64,000 nt of DNA from NCBI RefSeq assembly GCF_000151315.2, contig NW_011887292.1:2705181-2769180 (forward strand), written 5' to 3'. The number at the start of each line of letters is the position of its first letter. Positions within the stretch are counted from its first letter, which is position 1. Under the pieces are notes generated by a model that was not told where the DNA came from, ran no database searches, and saw only the letters and a program-made list of their open reading frames with translations. Shown here piece after piece: positions 1 to 8,730 of the stretch. Made by a program: the position numbers and the translations under genes. The DNA is from Capsaspora owczarzaki ATCC 30864 (Eukaryota > Opisthokonta > Filasterea).

Positions 1-223
1 AACTCGCACGCTTCTCATGCATTACGTCTCTCCATCCATTCTCTCCATCTGCGACCCCCCACCTCTCTTGTACTCCTCCTCCTTGAGGCTGGCTGCCAAA
101 GTCACGGATTATTGGAGAGATCGATCCTTTTTGTTCCCAGTTCCATGCATTGACACGAGCTCACTTGGTTGGTCCATTTGATTCTTTGATTCTTTGACTC
201 TTTGATTCTTTGACTCTTTGATT

Positions 224-1354
224 ATGCAGAGCAAGCGCACCGCGCTGTACGACTTCCACGTCGCAAAGGGCGGCAAGATGGTCCCGTTCGCAGGGTGGGA
301 CATGCCCGTCCAGTACAGCGACCTCGGCATCATTGCCTCGCACCATCACACGCGTGAGAATGCATCGCTGTTCGACGTCTCGCACATGCTGCAGTTCCGC
401 TTGCACGGCGCGCAGCGCGTCCAGTTCCTCGAGTCGCTCGTCGTCGCCGACGTTGCGGGGCTTGCCGAGACGGCCGCGACGCTCTCCGTCTTCACCAACG
501 AGAAGGGAGGCATCATTGACGACACGGTCATTTCTAACGCTGGCCAGACGCTGTACGTCGTGTCCAACGCTGGCTGCGCCGACAAGGATCTCGCGCACCT
601 GAACGCCCAGCTCGCGCGCTTCAACGCGGAGAAGAAGGCCGACGTCCGCCTCCAGATTGTCGAGACGGCACTGCTCGCCCTCCAGGGCCCCAAGGCTGCC
701 GCCGCGCTCCAGGCGCTCGTCCCGTCCAAGGACCTGTCCAAGCTGCCCTTCATGCACGGCGTCGACGGCGTCACTGTCGATGGCGTTGCCAACTGCCGCG
801 TGACTCGCTGTGGCTACACTGGCGAGGACGGCTTTGAAATCTCCATTCCCAACCAGCACGCCGTGCAGATTGCCGAAAAGCTGCTGACCAACCCCGCCGT
901 CAAGCTCGCAGGCCTCGGCCCGCGCGACTCGCTCCGCACCGAGGCTGGCCTGTGCCTCTACGGCAACGACATTGACGAGACCACCACGCCCGTCGAGGCG
1001 GCTCTCAAGTGGACGATTGCCAAGCGTCGCCGCGAGCAAGGCGGCTTCCTCGGCGACAAGGTCATTCTCCAGCAGCTCAAGGACGGCGTCTCCCGAACGC
1101 GCATTGGCCTCGTGGCTGACGTCGGCCCCGCTGCCCGCCAGCACTCCAAGATCCTGACCGCCGATGGCGAGGTGATTGGCGAGGTCACCAGCGGATGCCC
1201 TTCGCCTTCCGCCCAAAAGAACGTTGCGATCGGCTACGTTCCCCCTGCCTTCTCCAAGAACGGCACTGCGCTCCAAGTCGAAGTTCGCGGCAAGAAGTAT
1301 CCCGCCGTCGTTTCCAAGATGCCCTTCGTTCCCACTCGCTACTACAAGCCTTAG
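224..1354 (+). CDS. AMT: Aminomethyltransferase, T-protein of the glycine cleavage system (5' end incomplete)
   Basis: The mitochondrial T-protein moves the methylene group of the H-protein aminomethyl intermediate to tetrahydrofolate and releases ammonia. The frame is open for about 376 codons and matches the family from its first mature residues ([18 protein letters not shown]) through the folate-binding core ([11 protein letters not shown]) to the typical end ([13 protein letters not shown]). The first ATG in frame is at 224, but the bases before 229 read like a 3' splice site (ATTATGCAG). No mitochondrial presequence is visible, so a first exon probably lies upstream of the window. A polyadenylation signal follows the stop. 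Family call is firm; the start is not. Confidence 0.93.
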   Translation: MQSKRTALYDFHVAKGGKMVPFAGWDMPVQYSDLGIIASHHHTRENASLFDVSHMLQFRLHGAQRVQFLESLVVADVAGLAETAATLSVFTNEKGGIIDDTVISNAGQTLYVVSNAGCADKDLAHLNAQLARFNAEKKADVRLQIVETALLALQGPKAAAALQALVPSKDLSKLPFMHGVDGVTVDGVANCRVTRCGYTGEDGFEISIPNQHAVQIAEKLLTNPAVKLAGLGPRDSLRTEAGLCLYGNDIDETTTPVEAALKWTIAKRRREQGGFLGDKVILQQLKDGVSRTRIGLVADVGPAARQHSKILTADGEVIGEVTSGCPSPSAQKNVAIGYVPPAFSKNGTALQVEVRGKKYPAVVSKMPFVPTRYYKP

Positions 1355-1363
1355 TTAGACCCC

Positions 1364-1369
1364 AATAAA
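1364..1369 (+). terminator. Polyadenylation signal AATAAA after AMT
   Basis: A canonical AATAAA hexamer begins ten bases after the AMT stop codon. Its position fits cleavage of a very short 3' UTR. Confidence 0.6.
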
Positions 1370-2189
1370 CTAGAACGTTAGAAAGAGTTGCCAAAGAAAA
1401 AAAAAAACCAAAACCACCGTCTCTGTTCGTGGTTTGTCAACCGTTCATTCCTGACTATAGTTTCAGTACATATCCGGTTTGGGTATCGATCTACTGTATC
1501 ATTGGCTTTCCAAGCTTGGTTGGGGAGAGCCCCAGTCTTGATCCACTTTTTCAAGTGAGTTGGCTTTTGTTTTTCTCTTTTGCTTTGATTGCCACCACAC
1601 CACACACAGCTGCCTTCGTTCGCTTCCGCACTGCCCCCACCCCCGAAACACTCTAAACCCAACAGCCCAGTCACAATCTAAACAGTCTCACATCTCATTT
1701 GAGGATGCCCGCGACGGCGCTCAACACGGAGCACAACCAGAACTGGAGGGAAGGCCAATTGGCCGCCTCCTCACGCCATTCTGGGCATGTGTTCCCCGCT
1801 TGACCCCAACCCCCCTCCGAGCCTACCTGCCTCTGCCCTTCTATCCATCGTCTGCCCTTCTGTCCACCGTCTGTTTTTCCATTGGGCGTCGATGTCTGAC
1901 GTGTTGGCAATCGCCCTCCATTTTGACAGCAACGACTCGAGACGGAGAGCGTGTTGAGTTTTCACATCACACCATTCATTCATTGTACTGTAGCGACAGA
2001 CCGGTCATCATCCCAACGCCCCCCCCCCACCCAACCCCCCGTAACGTCTCCCCTTCTTTCAGCTCCTCCCAACATGCCCATGCTTGACTATTTGGGTGTA
2101 CCCTCACTAACGTGACGTTTGTTTTTTTGTGCAGAACACTTTTTTTTTTTTCGTTTTTCTTGGCCGGCGCCAACAGCATTTCCTCAACC
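1370..2189. other. Spacer or 5' UTR between AMT and SC5D
   Basis: No conserved coding sequence was recognised. A TTTTTTTGTGCAG acceptor-like sequence near 2119-2131 suggests that the SC5D transcript has an intron in its 5' UTR, with a leader exon somewhere in 1690-1790. An open frame begins at an ATG at 1704 but ends after about 32 codons without family similarity. Confidence 0.35.
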
Positions 2190-3152
2190 ATGATGGACAT
2201 TGTGCTGCATGTTGCCGACACATACTTGTTCACGCCCTACATATACCCCGCCGAGTGGGCCGAGGACTGGTGGCCGCGGCAGCTGCTCAGCTTGTTCTTC
2301 CTCGTGAACATTAGCGGCTACGCGCTGTACCTGATCTTTGCCACTCTGAGCTACATTTTTATTTACGACAAGGCCCTGCTGCGTCACCCTCGCATCCTGG
2401 AAAACCAAATCGCCAAGGAGCTGTGGGTGGCATGCACCTCGATTCCAATCATGTCGATTCCGACCAACCTCATCTTCCTCGCCGAGGTCCGCGGCTACTC
2501 CAAGCTCTACGACAATGTCGACGAGTACGGCTGGGGCTACCTCGCGTTCTCGGCCGTCTTCTTCCTCTTCTTCACCGACATGTGCATCTACTGGATTCAC
2601 CGCTGGCTCCACCACCCGCTGATCTACAAGTACGTGCACAAGCCGCACCACCGCTGGCTCGTGCCGACGCCCTTTGCATCGCACGCCTTCCACCCTGTCG
2701 ACGGCTTCTTGCAGAGCAGCCCGTACCACATGTTCATCTTCCTCTTCCCGCTGCACAAGATGGCCTACATGGGCCTCTTTGTCTTTGTCAACTTTTGGAC
2801 CATCTCCATCCACGACGGCAGCTATGGCGTGCCCGACGTGTTCAAGCCGCTCGTGAATGGCGCAGCCCACCACACCGACCACCACCTCTTTTTCAACTAC
2901 AACTATGGCCAGTTCTTCACCCTGTGGGATCGCATTGGTGGATCCTTCCGCCACCCGTCCTCCTTTGAAGGCACCAGCCCGCTCGACGAAGTGCATCAGC
3001 TCGACAAGAAGGCAGCAGCCGCAGCAGCAGCAGTTACAACAGCAGTTACAACAGCAGGAGACAAGCAACCTGCAGCATCTCCTTCGGCCTCGGCAGCGGG
3101 CGGCGAGGCAACCAGTCCCTCCGCGCGTGCACGCAGCAAGAAGGTTGACTAA
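2190..3152 (+). CDS. SC5D: Sterol C5-desaturase (lathosterol oxidase)
   Basis: This ER membrane di-iron enzyme adds the C5 double bond late in sterol synthesis. The protein is 320 aa in one exon. It starts MMDIVLHVADTYLFTPYIYP, which lines up with the very N-terminus of animal SC5D and fixes the start at 2190 or 2193 rather than at the upstream alternative codon. Hydrophobic segments surround the three histidine boxes of the fatty-acid-hydroxylase superfamily: HRWLHH (about residue 137), HKPHH (about 150) and HHTDHH (about 227). The last 50 residues are an Ala/Thr/Ser-rich tail, partly from CAG-type repeats, in place of the usual short basic tail. AMT upstream is on the same strand with no metabolic link. 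Confidence 0.95.
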   Translation: MMDIVLHVADTYLFTPYIYPAEWAEDWWPRQLLSLFFLVNISGYALYLIFATLSYIFIYDKALLRHPRILENQIAKELWVACTSIPIMSIPTNLIFLAEVRGYSKLYDNVDEYGWGYLAFSAVFFLFFTDMCIYWIHRWLHHPLIYKYVHKPHHRWLVPTPFASHAFHPVDGFLQSSPYHMFIFLFPLHKMAYMGLFVFVNFWTISIHDGSYGVPDVFKPLVNGAAHHTDHHLFFNYNYGQFFTLWDRIGGSFRHPSSFEGTSPLDEVHQLDKKAAAAAAAVTTAVTTAGDKQPAASPSASAAGGEATSPSARARSKKVD

Positions 3153-4549
3153 GGCACTGGTCTCTTTTTGAGTGTTATGGTTTTGTTGTTGTTGTTGGTC
3201 TGTGAGGTGTATCTGGCCGTGTTAATGTGAGTGTGAGCAATGCAGAGCTGTTTCGGCTCAAACTGACCCAAAAGCAGCTGCTTTTGGCGCCCAAGTTCCA
3301 CTTGACTTTGCAGAAATGACTGATCAATCTCGAGCGCGCCTTGAGATCACTGGCGCGACAACGGGGAGTCGAGGAGGATGGCTGAGCGATTTAGCGGCGC
3401 CAACCTGACTGGTTCTTGTTGTTCTTGTTGCGTTTCAGCGGATCCTGGTTTTGGATCAGATCGCGTTGTCAGTCCTTCTTCTTTTGAGCAATAACAACAA
3501 CAAAAAATGCTCACCCCAATGCATGATGAACGCAAAAACAACAAAGAAAGAAAAAACACAAAAGCGCGCCGCGCACCCCTGCAGCCCCGGCTTTTAATAG
3601 CTCGCCCCCCTTTTGTAGATGTTTTGCCAAACAAACAAACAAAACGCCAGCATCCGATAAAAACGTGCAACGGGCCGCACCGCGCAGCAGCAGCACAAAC
3701 GAGCAACGCGACAAACAGACCCGAACCGAGAGTCGGCATTGTTGGCTGAAACATCAGCAGCGAATGACAGGTTGGCTGTCGGCGTTTTCCCGCCAATCAG
3801 AACGCGCGCAGATGATTTTGGTTTCACTTTTTTTTATTTTCCATTCTCACGCAAAAGTTCACTCTTTTTTTTTTTTTTTTTTTTTCTTTTTTTAAAATCA
3901 GCTTCTTCATCTCGCTTCCCTTTCGCCTGTGCGTATCATCATCGTCGTCGTCGTCGTCGTCGTCGTTTCTCTCGTCGCCTTCATAAACGCCCGTCTCAAT
4001 CTCCCAGCCGTCATTCGATCGACTCGCAGCGCACGCACGCACGCACGGAGAGCTTTTTTTTTTTTTTTTTTTAACTTTTGCTGACCCACCTCGAGCAGTC
4101 CAAGGAGGGCACCGCAACAGAGCATCCCGCTGCTGGCTCCCGTTGATACGAGATCATCGCCCCACCATTCCACCCGCGCATATCATCCCCGCTTTCCGCG
4201 CTTACGTCCGAACGGAGATTCAGAGCGGATCTTTTTTTCCTCTTTGTTCGTTTTCTGGATTGACTTTATTTTCTTTTTTCTATTTTTCTTTTTCCCGACA
4301 CGGAGACTTTTAGTCCTTGCCTGATCCAAGTGCTGCCTGTCGACGCCTGCCCATCCTCGCTGCCGACAATCCAATACGCACCCCAAGGACTCTTCCATCC
4401 AGCCAAAGCCGCGCGCGCCCCATCGTCTCGCGTCCTCTCCCGTTCGAACAAAGCCCCACGGCACCTCGCCCCCATTTTTTTTTTTTTTTTCATTTTCAAT
4501 CACTCCCCGCTTTTTCTTTTTTCCCGCATTGTGCACTCTGCGTCGCAAA
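3153..4549. other. Spacer and LRRC58 5' region
   Basis: No gene recognised. It holds the SC5D 3' end, a CCAAT box at 3793-3797, long T runs (3868-3889, 4051-4071, 4476-4490), a (GTC)n run at 3946-3965 and a short GCAC repeat near 4033. Open frames here are low-complexity. Confidence 0.4.
3793..3797 (+). promoter_or_regulatory. Candidate CCAAT box upstream of LRRC58
   Basis: The motif CGCCAATCAGAACGCGC is a textbook CCAAT-box context (NF-Y type). It lies about 750 bp before the LRRC58 start, so the true transcription start may be well upstream of the ATG. A similar CCAATCA lies upstream of CDO1. Confidence 0.25.
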
Positions 4550-6085
4550 ATGTTTCACCAACTCACGCCGTTGTTGGAGCACAAGCTGGAGAGTCTGACA
4601 CCTGTGACGGTTGTCTCCGAGACTGCCTCGACGCCAGCCACCGCGACGCCAGCCACCGTGGCCCCAGCCACAAAGCTGGTGCCCGCATTTGAAGTCACCG
4701 ACGACGAATCAGGCGACGCGTCGTGCCCAGCGCCCGTCACGTATCTGGACTTGTCGCGCAAAAAGCTCAAGACCCTGCCGGCCAGCGTGCTCGAGCACCG
4801 TTCCACGCTGCAAGTGTTAAATCTGAGCCACAACCAGCTCTCCGAGTTGCCGCCAGAGCTATTCGAGCTAACCGAGCTACGCTCGCTGAATATATCCAAC
4901 AACCCGATCGCCTCGTTGCCCGACACGTTTGAGCGCTTGCCGCAGCTGCGTACATTGACGTGCAACAACATGGCGCTCACCACCGTGACGGACAACCTGG
5001 TTCGGTGCCGCCAGCTCGTGTCGGTCTACTTTGGCGGAAACCAGCTCAAAGAGTTTCCCCTCGTGCTCTGCTTCATCACCACCCTCAAGTACCTGTACAT
5101 TGGCGCCAACCAAATCCACTCGCTGCCCGCTGAAATCTCGCAGCTTTCCGAGCTCGAGGTGCTGTATCTTGGCGGCAACAAGCTCGAGCGACTGCCCGCG
5201 CAGATTGGCTTGCTGAAGAAGCTGAATGTTCTCTTCCTCGGTGACAACTCGCTCGTCGAACTGCCTGTTGAGATCACCGATCTCGACAGCCTCATGACAT
5301 TGAACGTGCACAGCAACAAGCTGTCGGCGCTGCCCATGGGCTTGCTCCAACTTCCTCGGCTCGAGGAGCTCTCGCTGCGAAACAATCCCCTTGTGACAGA
5401 CTTTGTTCGCACCATCCCACTCACGCCTCCGTCGCTGAAAGAGCTTGCCGGTCGCGTCATCAAGAACCAGGAAATCCCCTACAGCAAGGAGACTCTTCCT
5501 CTCGATCTTGTCGAACTGCTCAACACTGGCCGCGTTTGCGAAAACCCCAACTGCCGTGGCGTCTACTTTTCCGACCGCTGCGAGAGCGTTCAATTTGTTG
5601 ATTTCTGCGGCAAGTACCGCGTGCCCTTTATGCAGTATCTGTGCTCGCCGCGTCACGCCGACTCTGATTATTCCGCCAAGCGCAGGGCAGACGAAGCCCT
5701 CGCCAGCGAGCAAGCAGCGCGAAATGCTACGGCTATGCGCATGCAGGCTTTGCGCGACGAGCTCGAGGCTGGGCGTCTCGCAACGGAGGTCAATCTGGAC
5801 CTTTCCTTGCAGGATTTGGGCGCCTCCCTTTCATCGTCGTCGTCATCGTCATCAGCATTATCATCATCATCATCATCATCAGCATCATCATCATCAGCAT
5901 CATCATCATCAGCAGCTGCTGCGGCTGCACCGACTGACGTACGACTGTCAGCAGCGTCCTCGTCCTCGTCCTCACCGTCAGCCTCCGAACCCAGCACGTC
6001 TTCCCCAGCACCTCTCCGAGAGCTCAACTCGCTCGAGTTGCGACTCCTCAAGCTGGTGGAAAACGAAGCGTGGATTCCCGTATAG
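4550..6085 (+). CDS. LRRC58: Leucine-rich repeat protein, LRRC58 orthologue
   Basis: The 511-aa protein lies in one exon. Residues about 60-290 are regular 23-residue leucine-rich repeats (LxxLxLxxNxLxxLP). After the last repeat comes the LRRC58-specific block: NNPLVTDFVR, PPSLKELAGRVIK, then a cysteine-bearing segment CENPNCRGVYF...FVDFCGKYRVPFMQYLCSP (about 328-367) that plain LRR proteins lack. A Ser/Ala tract coded by TCA/TCG repeats (about 425-495) precedes a conserved-looking C-terminus. In animals LRRC58 has recently been reported as a cullin-RING substrate adaptor that senses cysteine and drives degradation of cysteine dioxygenase. Here its 3' neighbour is exactly that enzyme. The start MFHQLTPLLE is the first ATG after the T-rich leader. 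Orthology is firm; ligase function is by analogy. Confidence 0.92.
   Translation: MFHQLTPLLEHKLESLTPVTVVSETASTPATATPATVAPATKLVPAFEVTDDESGDASCPAPVTYLDLSRKKLKTLPASVLEHRSTLQVLNLSHNQLSELPPELFELTELRSLNISNNPIASLPDTFERLPQLRTLTCNNMALTTVTDNLVRCRQLVSVYFGGNQLKEFPLVLCFITTLKYLYIGANQIHSLPAEISQLSELEVLYLGGNKLERLPAQIGLLKKLNVLFLGDNSLVELPVEITDLDSLMTLNVHSNKLSALPMGLLQLPRLEELSLRNNPLVTDFVRTIPLTPPSLKELAGRVIKNQEIPYSKETLPLDLVELLNTGRVCENPNCRGVYFSDRCESVQFVDFCGKYRVPFMQYLCSPRHADSDYSAKRRADEALASEQAARNATAMRMQALRDELEAGRLATEVNLDLSLQDLGASLSSSSSSSSALSSSSSSSASSSSASSSSAAAAAAPTDVRLSAASSSSSSPSASEPSTSSPAPLRELNSLELRLLKLVENEAWIPV
5829..5925 (+). repeat. TCA/TCG trinucleotide tract inside LRRC58
   Basis: A run of TCA, TCG and GCA codons encodes poly-Ser/Ala in the tail of LRRC58. 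It keeps the frame, so length changes would not break the protein. Confidence 0.8.
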
Positions 6086-6538
6086 CCCTGTGCCAATTTT
6101 CGTTTCAAAGCTTTTGGATTAAGACTTGTTGATAGCTCCTTTGATTTCCTGCCATTAAACTAATGTATTGTGTTACTTGCGCTTTGACAAATTTGCAATC
6201 GTGGGTGGGTGGCATATGAGGTTTGAAAACATTTATTGCAGTGGCGGGAAAACTAGAAAAAACAAAACTGAGAGTTGAATCGGATAAAGCAAGACAGTTA
6301 ACAGCAAAGAGAGCACGAGCAAAAGCAAACGAGCGCTACAGGTACAGCATTGGAGCTGGTGCAAGCAAACTGCTCGAACAAACCAGGGTGAGAGTGTGTG
6401 AGTGTGAGTTTGCGCGTGTGTGTGCGTGTGAGTGTTGGATGTGTTTATACATGTGTGTACGTGTGATGATGATGAAGTGTGTGACGGGTGTGTGTGATGG
6501 GTGTGCGCGCTTCAGGATAAAACCGCAGCACATCGGCG
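6086..6538. other. Convergent spacer between LRRC58 and CDO1
   Basis: The two genes end toward each other across 453 bp. The stretch contains a candidate ATTAAA signal for LRRC58 near 6155, the reverse-strand AATAAA of CDO1 at 6232-6237, and a GT/GA-rich simple sequence at 6390-6510. No gene was seen. Confidence 0.5.
6232..6237 (-). terminator. Polyadenylation signal AATAAA for CDO1
   Basis: Read on the minus strand, AATAAA lies about 300 bases after the CDO1 stop. This puts the CDO1 3' UTR across most of the spacer shared with LRRC58. Confidence 0.45.
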
Positions 6539-8014
6539 TTATTGTGGGGGCACTGCTTGGGCAGCGGCAAGCGCTTCGAACTCCGCCTGGTCGAAAACGC
6601 AGCCACGTTTGACTGATTCAGCAATCTCGGTGGAAGAGGGGACCAGGCTCTTGACGGCATGATCCTTGCAAAACGTGAGTTTGCTCCTTGGGAGGGCCTG
6701 GCCGTCAGCGCCAAAGACACCGCATTCTTCGAAGGGAGGCGAGTACAAGTGGAGCGAGACGCACTTGTCCGAGTTGGACTTGTTGTTCATGGCATGCAGG
6801 CCAATCTGGTCGGTGATGAATGCAACGCCGTTGCGCTGCAGAGTGCGAGAGCCAACCACCCGGATTTCCTGATCATCCTCGTTGCCCGTTGACTTTGCCC
6901 AGGAGAATCGCGTCTCGGTCAGGGCGCCGTCGAGAATCTTCATAAAGCAGACCGAGTTTTCGTGGTCGTGGATGGCGCTGTAAAGCAAGAGGAGCAGCGT
7001 GAAAAAGTGAGTGGCCAAACGGAAGGACGAACAAGCGCTCTTTTTCTCTTTGCTCTCTGTTCCTCCAAACCCGTCCCCCCTACCCCGAACACCCATGCGA
7101 CTAAAATTCGCAGTGTCATTGTGTCAAGCTGAGGCTGTTGAGGTGGATGGTCGTGGGACTGACCGGCGCCCCTTGTGTTCGCATTTCGGCGTGCTTTGGT
7201 GCGTGTGGCGTGTGATTTTTTTTCTTTTTTTCACTTTTCCCACTTCCCCAACATTTTTTTTTCCTTCTTCTTCTTCTTCGTCTTGTCGTTGGAGTGCCTG
7301 TTGTCCGTTCACCGCCCGCGCACCACCATAAATAAGCTCACATGCAATCTGTCATTGTGCACGCCATGCGCAGCCTCGCACGTCAGCGCAGTCAGGGGCA
7401 GACAACAGAAAGGCAAGTCAAATAGGAGGTGCCATTTTTTTTTTCATCTTTTAATTTTTTTTTTTTTTTTTTTTTTTTGCAGTGTCGGAGCGTTTGCGTT
7501 TTGCGTCGTCGTCGCACTTCTTCTTTGCCGTCTCAAACCCCCAGAAGCTGGAGTGCGGGTGTGTGCGTGTGAGAGTGTTGGCGTCGCCACCCGACAGGAG
7601 GGGGTGCCAAAAGAGCAGATGTGATGACAGGAGAAGCTGGTGTGGCCACGAAAAAAAAAAAAAAAACTTTTCATCCTCTTCTGCCACTGCGACGCGCTCC
7701 GCTCCTGCACGACTCTGCCAAACCCAAACCCAAGCAAACAAAGCAAAAGTCAAACAGCCAAAAAAAAAAAAAAACACATACCTGCCCTGGCCTTGATCCC
7801 AGGCGAGAACGAGCAGGTTGTAGTTCTTGTTGCCCCAGACGCGGGTGCGCGTGTAGCGGACGGCGTCGAACGTCTGGCCGTACCGCTGCCAGTCGCCGCG
7901 CGACGCGTCGTAGCTCTCGAGCAGCTTGTTCACTGCAGCCACGCTCACAGTCTCTTGGCTCATCAGCACGTCCAGCTTCTGAATCATCACCTCAAGCGAC
8001 AGCGTAGAATCCAT
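6539..8014 (-). CDS. CDO1: Cysteine dioxygenase type I (2 exons)
   Basis: CDO oxidises cysteine to cysteine sulfinate, the committed step of cysteine catabolism, in the cytosol. Exons 8014-7782 and 6977-6539 join across a GT-AG intron in frame to give 223 aa. The cupin iron ligands are present: His81 and His83 in SAIHDHENSVC, and His139 in DQIGLHAM. Cys88 and Tyr156 (SLHLYSPP), the pair that forms the thioether cofactor in animal CDO1, are also kept. The first exon matches the animal N-terminus (VWGNKNYNLLVLAWDQGQG). The protein ends with about 25 residues of tail. The 804-bp intron is long for this window and full of T and A runs. The upstream neighbour of its 3' end is LRRC58. Confidence 0.95.
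6978..7781 (-). other. Long intron of CDO1
   Basis: The intron is bounded by GTATGT and TTTACAG on the minus strand. It holds A and T homopolymers at about 7434-7481, 7650-7667 and 7761-7774 and no convincing nested gene. Confidence 0.7.
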
Positions 8015-8730
8015 TTTTTGGAAGGAAGAAGAACAATACAATAAACAAAAAAAAAAGAGGAATGATCGCGGAAAAACCTTTCATATTTCGTATTTGGCAT
8101 TTTTTTTTTTCTTCTTCTTCGTTTTGGCTGTTTTGGCTGTTTTGGCTGTTTTTGCTCATTGGCATGGCCGAGAGCACATCGGGGGCGACAAAACAACAAC
8201 GATGGAGGGTTGTTGGTTGCTTGTTCGGCTGAAACCGGAGCGCCAGTGCAGCTGCGTTCGCTGGAAACGGAGAAACGTCGCGCCCAATCAAATCGGGTTT
8301 GGATGAAAGCGATTCTGTCAGCGGGTCGATCAGCTGGCCAGAGTCGAGTCTGCACCACCCCCGCCCGCCCCCAACTCCAGCGATGAGGTTGTGCTATCAC
8401 TACAAGCCGCAAAGATTCTGCCAAAAGCGTAAAAGGAGGAAGGATTAATCACAAATGGAAACAGCGAAATACACTGTTTCGCTTCAAAACGCAGATTCAT
8501 TAGTTCAAATTCGTCGCATTGGTGACAACAAACAAAAACAGCAAAAATCATCACAGTCAACACACACTCGCACACACAATAATTCACAATCACCGCACGC
8601 AAACTTCACACCACACCACAGCCACACAACCACGCCTCTCCCCTCGCTGCCCTCTCTCCTTGCTCCCTGACCAATACGCACACACACACACACACAACAC
8701 AATAAAACATCGACATGGCAGCCCCGCTGT
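8015..8730. other. Spacer between CDO1 start and bZIP 3' end
   Basis: This stretch is the CDO1 upstream region, with CCAAT at 8284-8288 and a TTTTGGCTG triplication at 8131-8155. It also carries the 3' flank of the bZIP gene with a CA repeat at 8680-8698. No gene recognised. Confidence 0.4.

Noticed and set aside
161-1276. 371-codon minus-strand ORF
   Set aside because: It is antisense to the conserved AMT coding sequence and has no family signature.
2184-3068. 294-codon minus-strand ORF
   Set aside because: It is antisense to SC5D, whose histidine boxes prove the plus strand.
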